Assembly: GCF_009192765.1 (NCBI RefSeq)
Contig: NZ_VOHQ01000007.1
Coordinates: 124,001-188,000 of the forward strand
Direction of reading: 5' to 3'
Length of the DNA: 64,000 bases
From: Agriterribacter humi
GTDB lineage: Bacteria > Bacteroidota > Bacteroidia > Chitinophagales > Chitinophagaceae
The notes beneath the pieces were generated by a model, which worked only from the letters and a program-made list of their open reading frames with translations, searched no databases and was not told where the DNA came from. This document shows, one piece after another, positions 54,061-63,000 of the stretch. The number at the start of each line of letters is the position of its first letter. The stretch's first letter is position 1. Position numbers and translations under genes: made by a program.

Positions 54061-54819
54061 TTAAAAACCATACATACCACCCGAAACGGAAATTTGCTCT
54101 CCCGTAATCCAGGCTGCATCATCGGAAGCAAGGAATACGGCGGCTTTCGCAATATCTTCGGGCTGACCTCTGCGGCCAAGCGGTGTATTGGCTATAAACA
54201 TTTTTTCATACTCACTCCCGGGAGTGACGCCCGCACTGCTTGCACCTTCTGTTTCCGTAGCGCCCGGCAAAATAGAATTGATGCGAATGTTTTTTGCCCC
54301 CAGTTCTTTCGACAAAGAGATCGTTATGGCATCTAATGCCGCTTTAGATGCAGAGTACAACGAGGCTGCCGGAAGTGGCATTTTGCTTGCACCCGAACTG
54401 ATATTGATGATATTGCCGCCCTTATCGCTAAACGCTTTCAAAGATGCCTGGATGGTAAGTATAGCACCCAAAACGTTTACATTGAAATGCTGATGAAAAG
54501 ATGCTGCCGATACCTGTTCAATAGGCAAATATTGCTGAAAGACCGCGTTGTTTACTAAAATATCTATCCTGCCGAAAGCCTTCTCTGTTTCTTCAAAAAG
54601 CCTGGTTACATCGGCTTCTTTCGATACATCGGCCCGTACCGAAATGGCTCTGCCCCCATTGTCGGTTATTTCCTTAACCACGCTATCCGCCCCTTCTTTA
54701 CTTGAAGCATAATTAACAACTACTTTTGCACCTTCTGCCGCAAAGTGTTTGGCGATAGATGCACCTATTCCTTTTGAAGCACCGGTAACTACCGCTACTT
54801 TGTTTTTTAATTTACTCAT
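54061..54819 (-). CDS. SDR family oxidoreductase (FabG-like)
   Basis: A 252-residue short-chain dehydrogenase. Cofactor loop VTGASKGIGASIA, NNAVFQQ, and catalytic YSASKAAL are intact, with the terminal SGGMYGF typical of FabG-like proteins. Its first nine codons are nearly identical to those of the reductase gene encoded just upstream. Part of a three-gene minus-strand cluster with 23- and 67-base gaps, divergent from an HxlR regulator, so it probably reduces an electrophile or quinone-like compound. Confidence 0.9.
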   Translation of the reverse strand: MSKLKNKVAVVTGASKGIGASIAKHFAAEGAKVVVNYASSKEGADSVVKEITDNGGRAISVRADVSKEADVTRLFEETEKAFGRIDILVNNAVFQQYLPIEQVSAASFHQHFNVNVLGAILTIQASLKAFSDKGGNIINISSGASKMPLPAASLYSASKAALDAITISLSKELGAKNIRINSILPGATETEGASSAGVTPGSEYEKMFIANTPLGRRGQPEDIAKAAVFLASDDAAWITGEQISVSGGMYGF

Positions 54820-54842
54820 GATTGCTATTATTTAAGATTTCC

Positions 54843-55466
54843 TTAGTCGAACTTGACCAGGTCGTTAAAGATCAGTTGACCCCAGCTGTTTCCGCGCGCC
54901 TGCACCAGCAGTCCGCCTTCCGAAAGCCCGCCAAGTTTGACCGGTGAAAAACCGAGGTTTTCTGCAAGAGCGCCAATTTCCGCTGTTGCGTCGTTATTGT
55001 CGCCCGCCAAAAATACCACTCTCCTGCCACCATGTACGGCCGGATCTTGTTCAAGGACGGCAGCGACCAAATGGTTGAAGCCCTTAACCAGTTTTCCACC
55101 AGTGAAGGCCTGCGCGATGACTCTGGAGGAAGGCTGTCCTCCCAGCTCCTCAGGCGACACACCGTAGGCATTGGTCACATCAACAATGGTCTTCCCCTGC
55201 CAGGTGGGGAGCGCCCTGGCGACATCCGGGTGCGATTCAAAACGCACAGCCAAAAAGATGACGTCCGCCTTGACCGCTTCCGCCAGGGTTGTAGGAATGA
55301 TAGTGGGGCCGATTGCGGCCGCGGCGGACGCAAAGCTTTCCGGGTCGCGCGTGGTGGCAACGGATACTTCAATGCCCTTGCGGGCAAATGCCTTGGCCAG
55401 AGCCTGGCCGATATTGCCGAAGCCGATAATTGCGTAGCTCGCTACTTTGTTTTTTGATTTACTCAT
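54843..55466 (-). CDS. NADP-binding oxidoreductase (F420/NADP reductase-like), G+C-rich
   Basis: A 207-residue protein with a Rossmann loop (AIIGFGNIGQALAKAFARKG) and the pattern of NADPH-dependent F420 reductase-like enzymes (VIFLAVRFESHPDVA, TIVDVTNAYG, VKGFNHLVAAV, RRVVFLAGDN). Two 60-base lines I counted inside the gene are 58% and 63% G+C, against 42% in a line of the neighbouring SDR, so the body looks transferred. The first 27 bases differ from the downstream SDR start at one position, as if the incoming gene had acquired that start by recombination. Confidence 0.85.
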   Translation of the reverse strand: MSKSKNKVASYAIIGFGNIGQALAKAFARKGIEVSVATTRDPESFASAAAAIGPTIIPTTLAEAVKADVIFLAVRFESHPDVARALPTWQGKTIVDVTNAYGVSPEELGGQPSSRVIAQAFTGGKLVKGFNHLVAAVLEQDPAVHGGRRVVFLAGDNNDATAEIGALAENLGFSPVKLGGLSEGGLLVQARGNSWGQLIFNDLVKFD

Positions 55467-55533
55467 TATTTTTATTTTTTAAAGTGTCTGTTTTGAATGC
55501 GATTTTCATTGTATGCAAATTGATTTTGGATTA

Positions 55534-56304
55534 TTATTCAGCTGGCGACAAATAGGTTAGACCACCATCAACGAGGAGTTCAGCACCAAGCATAAACGAT
55601 GAATCATCAGAAGCCAGGAAAACCGCTGTTTTGCCAATATCAGATGGTTGACCGATTCTGCCGATCGGCATTACATCTGCCCAGTATTTTTTTACAGCTT
55701 CCAGTTGTTCGGCAGGAACAAACTTGTCAAATACCGGCGTATCTGTTGTACCGGGCGATATTACATTTGCCCTGATCTTTCTATCCAAAAGGTCGTTTGA
55801 GAATCCTTTTGCAAAATGGATTACCGCCGCTTTTGCAGCGCCATACAGCGTGAAAGAAGGATATGCCCGATGTCCCGCATTTGACCCGATGAGAATAATG
55901 GAACCACCATCATTCATATAGGGCAGTGCTTTATGAACAGTGAAGTAAACGCTCTTCAGGTTTAAATCCATTGTCTTGTCATAGACGGCTTCGCCAATAT
56001 CTGCCACGGAACCAAATACTGCACCTGTCACTGCACCACCTGCATTGGCTACAATCACGTCTATTTTGCCAAATTTTTGAGCCGTTTCTTTAAACGCTCT
56101 TTCCAGGTCGGCAAGGTTGGTTACATCGGCATTTATGGCTATAAAATTATCGCCAAGCTGAGCCAAAGCACTCTCTAACGTTTCCCGATTTCTGCCAACA
56201 ATAGCTCCTGCAGCACCTTCATTTTTAAATTCCCGGGCAATGCCAAACCCAATGCCACTATTACCACCTGTAATAACTGCTACCTTGTTTTTTAATCTGC
56301 TCAT
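55534..56304 (-). CDS. SDR family oxidoreductase
   Basis: A 256-residue short-chain dehydrogenase: cofactor loop ITGGNSGIGFGIA, VANAGGAVTG, catalytic YGAAKAAVIHFAKG and SPGTTDTPV. Differs from the FabG-like neighbour enough to be a separate subfamily, close to the glucose/ribitol-type SDRs induced by xenobiotics. First gene of the minus-strand cluster; its promoter (TATCTTTG at 56331-56338) is back to back with that of the HxlR gene. Confidence 0.9.
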   Translation of the reverse strand: MSRLKNKVAVITGGNSGIGFGIAREFKNEGAAGAIVGRNRETLESALAQLGDNFIAINADVTNLADLERAFKETAQKFGKIDVIVANAGGAVTGAVFGSVADIGEAVYDKTMDLNLKSVYFTVHKALPYMNDGGSIILIGSNAGHRAYPSFTLYGAAKAAVIHFAKGFSNDLLDRKIRANVISPGTTDTPVFDKFVPAEQLEAVKKYWADVMPIGRIGQPSDIGKTAVFLASDDSSFMLGAELLVDGGLTYLSPAE

Positions 56305-56330
56305 TATATATTGATTTTAAATTTGTTTCG

Positions 56331-56395
56331 CAAAGATACCTTCAATGGTATACCTTTGTAACCATTATAGTTTATTCTGGTTACTATTGGGTAAC
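56331..56395. promoter_or_regulatory. Divergent promoters and GTAAC-box operator between SDR and HxlR genes
   Basis: TATCTTTG on the minus strand (56331-56338) and TACCTTTG on the plus strand (56351-56358) are two -7 elements facing apart. Three GTAAC-type half sites follow: GTAACCA (56358-56364), TGGTTAC (56378-56384, inverted, 13-base spacer) and GTAAC (56391-56395, inverted to GTTAC at 56380 with a 6-base spacer). These are candidate HxlR binding sites. Confidence 0.55.
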
Positions 56396-56411
56396 TACAA
56401 ATTTTAGAAAT

Positions 56412-56771
56412 ATGAGAGACGACAGATTTTGCAATTCGAATTGCCCGTTTACGAGAGCTATTGGCACTATTGGTAATAAATGGAAACCGATAATTATAAA
56501 TGTTATTGGCACCCGTTCCATTCGTTTTGGTCAGATAGATGCCATAGTACCACACATTTCAAGGAAAGTACTTACCGAACAGTTAAAAGAACTGGAAGAA
56601 GATGGACTTTTGGAAAGATTGGCCTATAAGGAAATACCACCAAGGGTAGAATATAAGTTGTCTGAAAAAGGCTTAGCTTTTTTGCCGATTTTAGAAAGCA
56701 TAAAAGAATGGAATTTAAAATATGAAGTAGCTCTGATACCCAAAGAGACTGATTACAGTTATGCCGGATAA
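56412..56771 (+). CDS. HxlR family transcriptional regulator
   Basis: A 119-residue winged-helix regulator. The family pattern is complete: CNSNCPFTRAIGTIGNKWKP, IRFGQIDAIVPHISRKVLTE, QLKELEEDGLLERL, PRVEYKLSEKGLAFLPIL. Two cysteines, C7 and C11, precede the DNA-binding part, as in thiol- or quinone-sensing members such as YodB and HypR. It is divergent from the SDR cluster and probably controls it through the operator at 56358-56395. Confidence 0.92.
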   Translation: MRDDRFCNSNCPFTRAIGTIGNKWKPIIINVIGTRSIRFGQIDAIVPHISRKVLTEQLKELEEDGLLERLAYKEIPPRVEYKLSEKGLAFLPILESIKEWNLKYEVALIPKETDYSYAG

Positions 56772-56810
56772 CGTAAAATCGAAACTTGACAGCTGTGATG
56801 GTAGCAGCCA

Positions 56811-57024
56811 ATTTTTCGATATCTTGAAAGATATATAAGGAATTTCAGCAGGATGCTGAGCAAAGAATTAAAGGAACAGAAATAAACCAGTTGGTAAAAC
56901 GAACCGTTTTAGATATACACCTGTAAAAGGTCATTATGAACTTGCAGAACATGGCAATACGTTGCAAACCATAATCCGTAATCTTACAGCCTGGGGGTAT
57001 ATCACAACGAAAAAAGATAGTTGA
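56811..57024 (+). pseudogene. Decayed second HxlR family gene
   Basis: Pieces of an HxlR protein occur in order but in different frames: FFDILKDI (then a stop) GIS, RMLSKELKEQ, EINQLVKRTVLD, and TPVKGHYELAEHGNTLQTII followed by RNLTAWGYIT to a stop at 57024. At least three frameshifts and a nonsense codon separate them, and the N-terminal third is missing. It is not a copy of the neighbouring intact gene: the residues differ clearly. The remainder of the 56772-57237 gap holds only this remnant and the terminator at 57128. Confidence 0.8.
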
Positions 57025-57127
57025 GACATAGCGTTGCCGGTAACTCTCCGATTGCCCGGATGACTCACCATAACGGGCAGGCGATGCAACACACATTCCT
57101 TCTCACAAACATCAGCAACCGGTGTAC

Positions 57128-57153
57128 AAAAAAGGCCTCCTGGAAAGGAGGCC
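57128..57153 (-). terminator. Intrinsic terminator after the APC permease gene
   Basis: On the minus strand GGCCTCCT and AGGAGGCC pair around a four-base loop, followed by six T. Confidence 0.85.
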
Positions 57154-57237
57154 AATTGCGCTTTGGCGCAAACATGAGAAAACAAAATTAACAAGCCGGT
57201 TATATGATTAACTCCAATAACCTGCCGGTGAAGCATA

Positions 57238-58551
57238 TTAACGGTCTCTTTTCATTTTTAGTCGTTTCATCACAAAATATATTATCGAAAAAGCCAGCAT
57301 AAAAATGCCCATACCGGTAAGCTCCGCTTTGGTTAAATGCGAGAGCAGCCAGATGATGGCTGCGGCGGCTGTTAAAGGGATCATCACGCCGCCGGGTACA
57401 CGAAAACCTTTTTGGGTATTGTGCGCTTTCATTCTTCTCAGTTTAACAGTGGAGAGTACCACGCCCAAATACAGCAGCAGCGAGGAAGCGCTGGCAATGA
57501 TGGCCAGTTGTTTAAATCCGCCCGATACAGCCATTATGAATCCAATGGTCACATATACGCCGATGGCTATATGCGGTGTAGCAAAACGCGGATGCACTCC
57601 GGCTAATCGTTTGGGCAGTAGTCCATCTCTTGCTGCAGCAAATAAGATCCTTGGCTGCGATAGTATCTCGCCACTTAAAGAACCCAGAATGGATAATATG
57701 GTAACTGCAATGATGAAAGCCATCCCCGGTTTGCCAAGGGCAATAGCTGCTACGGCAGCCAGCGGAGTATCTTTGTGTGCAGTTAACTGATCGCCCAATG
57801 TTCCCTGGGTAACCCATTGAATGGAGATATACAGCAGCATTACAATAAACACGGCCACGAAAATACCCAATGGCACGGTACGCAAAGGATTTTTTATTTC
57901 GCCGCCATTGCTCAACGGCACTTCTAACCCGAGGAATGCAAAAAACAATAAAAGGGATGCCGCGCCTATATTGCTAACGGTGGGTTCGGAAACCCATTTC
58001 AGGTTTTCTGCTTCCACATACGGAATGGCTACTATGATCAAAACTACCAGCGCAATGAGTTTTCCAATGCCTGCAAATACAACAAAGCCCACCCCGTTTT
58101 TCACACTGCTGATGTTGAGCCATGCAAGTCCGCCAAACAGCAGCAATAGAAAAGTCATTCTGTATACATCTATGCCCAGTGCCGGAAAAAAATGCTGAAG
58201 GGTATCTGCCAGGGCATTGGCAAGGGCTGCATCGGAAGCCATGCATCCGCCCAGCAGGTATATATTGCCCGCCAGAAAACCGGCCCAGGGCCCAAATGCC
58301 GTTTCAATATAAGTGTACACACCGCCGCTTTTGCTGGTGTTGCTCCCGGCTTCCGCAAAACAGAGCGCCAGTAAAAATATCAATGCCCCGCACACGATAT
58401 AAGCCAGTATCGCTGCGGCGCCCAACCCTTCTGCAACAATGGCGGGCAACACAAAAATGCCGGTACCTACCACCATATTTACACCCGCCAGTGCCAGTGA
58501 GCGAACGCCGATTTCCCGTTTCAGATGCTCTGTTGTAGTGATGTCTGCCAT
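57238..58551 (-). CDS. APC superfamily amino acid permease
   Basis: A 437-residue inner-membrane transporter with about 12 helices. The first helix has the substrate-site GVNMVVGTGIFVLPA, and FAEAGSNTSKSGGVYTYIE, FFAFLGLEVPLSNGGEIKNP and SQPRILFAAARDGLLPK are family landmarks. It imports or exchanges amino acids with protons or other amines; the specificity is not visible. Single gene with its own terminator. Confidence 0.9.
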   Translation of the reverse strand: MADITTTEHLKREIGVRSLALAGVNMVVGTGIFVLPAIVAEGLGAAAILAYIVCGALIFLLALCFAEAGSNTSKSGGVYTYIETAFGPWAGFLAGNIYLLGGCMASDAALANALADTLQHFFPALGIDVYRMTFLLLLFGGLAWLNISSVKNGVGFVVFAGIGKLIALVVLIIVAIPYVEAENLKWVSEPTVSNIGAASLLLFFAFLGLEVPLSNGGEIKNPLRTVPLGIFVAVFIVMLLYISIQWVTQGTLGDQLTAHKDTPLAAVAAIALGKPGMAFIIAVTILSILGSLSGEILSQPRILFAAARDGLLPKRLAGVHPRFATPHIAIGVYVTIGFIMAVSGGFKQLAIIASASSLLLYLGVVLSTVKLRRMKAHNTQKGFRVPGGVMIPLTAAAAIIWLLSHLTKAELTGMGIFMLAFSIIYFVMKRLKMKRDR

Positions 58552-58732
58552 TCAATTGAAGTGTATGTATTGCCGTACAGGCTGCGCGCCCAATTTCATG
58601 TGCACAGATGATCGTCCATTCATTATGGATGGCTTCACCGGGGGATAGTGCCCGGGAGTTGAAAAAGCGATTGCTTTCGAAACCTGCTGCACAACAGGTG
58701 CCGGTATTGCAGGTTCCGAAACGTCGCCGGTA

Positions 58733-59677
58733 TTATTTAGTTAGCAGGCTCTGACTGTAGTAAACCATTTCGGTAACAATTTTGCCCTTTTCATCAAAGC
58801 CATCGCTGATGTGCATGGGGAGAATGATGGCTTTTTTATCTGACTTGCGCACCAGGTGCAGCTTCCACCACGACAATACCTCACGGCCATTATCCATTTC
58901 ATATTCCAGGTAATCGGGGTATCCGATCATTTCAATGAACTTTATATCAAAATCACCGGAAAATTTTTCCCAGTCTGCTTTTGCTTCTGTCTTATTCAGG
59001 TATTTTCCATACGCGTCATTGATATCGTAAAACCGGGCATCATCACTAAAAAAACTGAGGGCTTTATCAAAATCGCCTTTTTCGTAAGCATACATAGACT
59101 TACGCATGGTATTGATATTTTCGTGATGGTTGTATATCTTTCCGTTGGTTCTGTTCGAAAAACTAACGCCGATCTCATCCAGTATACTTCTGTTGTTATA
59201 ATTGATGATTGTTTTGATTTTGTTTTCTTTTGTGAGCTTATACAAACGATGCGCCGCGGCGTCTAATTTTACACCGGTAACTTTATGCACGCCTTTGAGT
59301 ATATCCCAGGTTTGTACCCAAACCTCGTCATTTTTGTTTTCCTTTTTGTATTCAACCGCATCAGCATAAGAGCCCGGATAGGGTTCTATGGCAAAGTAAT
59401 CGAACTCATTGTAGTAGCGGAGGGTATTGGCAACAAATGCTTTCTTAGCGGTTCCGCTATCGCCATATACATCGGTTGTGCCATTGATCGCTCTGAAATC
59501 GTCTGTTAAAAAGCTGTTGATTTTGGCCGAATCACCGCTCACAGTGGCCTTTATAAACGCGTCCACTACATTAATAGCCGGATGTTCTATGTATACCGTT
59601 CCATTGGCTTTTTTCTGTGCAAGAGCGGCGATAGTCCCTGTAAAGAGGAGGGCGAATAGTAATAATGCTTTTTTCAT
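58733..59677 (-). CDS. Secreted NTF2/SnoaL-like protein
   Basis: A 314-residue protein with a Sec signal (ALLLFALLFTGTIAALAQ). Two NTF2-like cone folds can be traced: about 35-160 (VVDAFIKATVSGDSAKINSF) and about 190-312 (KSMYAYEKGDFDKALSFFSD, EFSGDF-like KFSGDFDIKFIEMIG). Such tandem proteins are frequent in Bacteroidota and lack an assigned function. No operon partner. Confidence 0.75.
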   Translation of the reverse strand: MKKALLLFALLFTGTIAALAQKKANGTVYIEHPAINVVDAFIKATVSGDSAKINSFLTDDFRAINGTTDVYGDSGTAKKAFVANTLRYYNEFDYFAIEPYPGSYADAVEYKKENKNDEVWVQTWDILKGVHKVTGVKLDAAAHRLYKLTKENKIKTIINYNNRSILDEIGVSFSNRTNGKIYNHHENINTMRKSMYAYEKGDFDKALSFFSDDARFYDINDAYGKYLNKTEAKADWEKFSGDFDIKFIEMIGYPDYLEYEMDNGREVLSWWKLHLVRKSDKKAIILPMHISDGFDEKGKIVTEMVYYSQSLLTK

Positions 59678-60037
59678 TGTACCTGGGTTTTGAAGATGAG
59701 TGATATAAATACATGTTTTGGATAAACTGTGTTTGAGGTGTTGATATGGGTTAACCTAAAAAGCGAACAACTCCCGTGTGGAATGTTTAAGTGTAAAAAA
59801 AACTATGCGTGATCTGATTTGGTGAGCGGCAGGCGTTCCGTAAATATTGGTGCGGTAAAGTTCCGGCTTATCTGAACGGGTGGTGAGTACGTTTTCATCA
59901 TTTCAGGGGATATGCTCAGCTTCCGGCAGGACAAATTGTGCAGCATCAGTAAAAATTCGTCTTTTTTACCACGTGTGATCAAAAAACTACCCTTTACCGT
60001 ATGGTAAATATCTGCCAGGAAAGTTATCTTTATAGGG
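59678..60037. promoter_or_regulatory. Upstream region of the HTCS gene
   Basis: No gene visible. TTTACC-GTAT-GGTAAA (59993-60008) is a small inverted repeat. TATCTTTA (60025-60032) is one base off the -7 consensus and ends close to the start codon. Confidence 0.35.
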
Positions 60038-63000
60038 ATGCCCAGCCCGTTTCGTAAACCTTCATTTATTTTTTTACTTTTTGTTTCCTTTTACTGGAAT
60101 CGCGTTCCGGCTCAAACAGGTTCCGGCTATGAAACCATTTCCACTGCCCAGGGCCTTTCGCAGGGGATGATCTTCGATCTTTTACAGGATCAGGAAGGAT
60201 TTATTTGGGTAGCTACAAAAAATGGTCTGAACCGGTATGACGGGTACAGTTTTAAAGTTTTTTCCAACGATCCTTACAATCCGCATAGTTTAAGCAGCAA
60301 TACCATCCAGAAAATATTTGAGGATTCAAAAGGACGGATCTGGGTAGGTACAGAAGATGCCGGGATCAATGTATACGATAAGAAAAGCGGTAATTTTTAC
60401 CGCATTCAGCACAAGGCTGCCGACGTAACCAGCCTTTCGGGAGATGCCATAAGATGTATAGCTGAATTGGCCAATGGCACCATGCTGGTTTCTGCCTATG
60501 GCGCCGGTTTCAACAGGATCGAATTGCCCCCCGGTTTTTTTGAAAAACCATCAGCGCCAATTATAACAAGATTCGAACTTCCCCATAACAACGACAATGT
60601 ATATGCTATGGGAAAAGATCCCGGCGGCAACGTGTGGATCGGCGGGTTCGACGGATCGGTGTACCGCTTCGACACTGCTAAAAACAGTCTCATTGCATTG
60701 AACAAAGGCCACCTGCTCAATGATGGCTTTGTTACGGGAGGTGGAGACGTGCTGCTGAGCGGTAATTATTTTTTATGGGATGGTGGGGCAACCTACCCGA
60801 TTTTTGATACGGCAAAAATACCTGCCGGCAATATTTTATTAAAGCCACGGGCGTTTTTGTGGAGGAACTATTACCGGGAGCTGTCCAGCTATGATGTAAC
60901 CAGCAGGGCAACCGGAAAGCCCCTGGCAGGAGACCTGCAACTTCCCGGAAATGTAATGGCAATGTTTCCTTTTATCACCGATCGTTCGGGCATGGTATGG
61001 TCGGGTTCGGTGGGCTATGGCCTGCGCAAATACAGTACCGACGGCAGTACATTCAATGAGCACCTGTTGCCGGGATTCAGCGTAAGAGGGATCATACCCG
61101 ACCGGGCAAATAACATATATGTTGTGGATTACGGGTATGCCTGGAGAAAGATACACGGGCAGTCAATAGAAAAGGATCCGTTCAAAAATTTCCCCCAGCT
61201 TGCCCTGATTGACAATTTTTTGATCAGTAAAACCGGCAGGTTTTGGTTTAAATCGGAAACAGAGGTCTATAAAAGCTACTACGATTACAACCCGGTTTCC
61301 GGTAAATTAACACAGTATCCTTTGGTTTTGAATGAAGCCAGTGGTGATAAGCAACCGCTGATAGAAGACAGCAAAGGATACATCTGGTTTCCTGTGCGGG
61401 GCGGGAAGTTCAGGAGAATACATGAGGAGAGTGGCAGGATAGACAGTTTCAGCATCAATATCAACAATACCAAACCGCTCAATACCAATTCTGTTTGTAC
61501 GGCATTGTACGAAGACGGGCAGGGCGTATACTGGGTGGGTACGCAGGAGGGTTTTGCAAAACTCGTTTTCGACAGCCGGCATGAGCTACCCGATGTAAAA
61601 TGGTTTTACAACAAGGCTGAAACACGCAATTCGCTAAGTTATAATCATGTATCCTGTTTTATGGATGATCCGGCAGCGCCGGATAAATATTTATGGATAT
61701 GCACCAAGGGGGGCGGATTGAACCGCATGAACAAGATAACAGGTGATTTTTTTCATCTTACTTCAAAACAAGGTTTGCCCGACGATGTGGTGTATGGTAT
61801 TTTACCGGATGATGCGAAAAACATCTGGGGCAGCACCAATAATGGGCTGTTCTGTTTGCTGGCCAATCTCACGCACGACAGTACCGGCTGGACTTTCAGG
61901 AATTTTACCAAAGCCTACGGATTACAGGGCAATGAATTCAATACGGCTGCTTTTGCCAGGCTGCCCAATGGTAAAATGGCATTTGGCGGTGTGAACGGCT
62001 TAAATATTTTTGATCCGGAACAAATCCTTTCAGGTGTGTTTTCGCCCAATGTGTATATCACCAATTTATTAGTGAACAATACCGTTGTTGTACCCGGTGA
62101 TAAAACGGGCGTGCTGCAGCAAAATATTGACCAAACCAAAGCCATTACCCTTAATTACCTGCAGGATATTGTAACGCTTGAATTTTCATCGTTAGACTAT
62201 ACGGCTCCCGAGCAAAACAAATACCGCTATCAGTTGGCGGGTATTGATAAAGGCTGGGTGGAAAGCGGCAATCGCAGGTGGGCTACCTACCTGCATCTGC
62301 CTGCAGGAAAATATACCTTCAGGGTGCAGGGCAGCAACAGCCAGGGCATCTGGAGCAACCATATGCATGAGTTGGAGATCATCATACTGCCACCCTGGTG
62401 GCTCAGTTGGTGGGCCTATATCATATATGGTGTACTGATCGCATTGGCCATAAGAATGTATCTTAGGTTTAATGTAAATAAGGCCAGGCTTGAATCGCAA
62501 TTGAACTATGAACAGTTGGAAGCCAAAAGAGTAAAAGAACTGGATACGATTAAAACACAATTGTACACCAATATTACCCATGAGTTTCGTACACCCCTTA
62601 CGGTTATACTGGGTATGGCGCAGCAGGTCATTGATCAGCCGGGGGAACAGTTTGACAGCCGTATGGATATGATCGTGCGCAATGGACGCAGTTTGCTGAA
62701 CCTGGTAAATGAGATGCTGGATCTTTCCAAGCTGGAATCCGGCAATATGCAACTGCAAGTAACGCGGGGCGATGTGATCCACTTTCTCCGTTATGTTGTG
62801 GAATCTTTTCACTCCCTGGCCGACAGCCAGCAAAAGCAACTGCATTTTCTCACCGATGCGGATGCCCTGTACATGGAATACGACAGGGAAAAGATCAGGC
62901 AGATCGTTTCCAACCTGCTTTCCAACGCCATCAAGTTCACGCCCGAAAAAGAAAATATCTACATCACCGTAATCGAAAATGTGTCGCCCGATGAGGGTGA

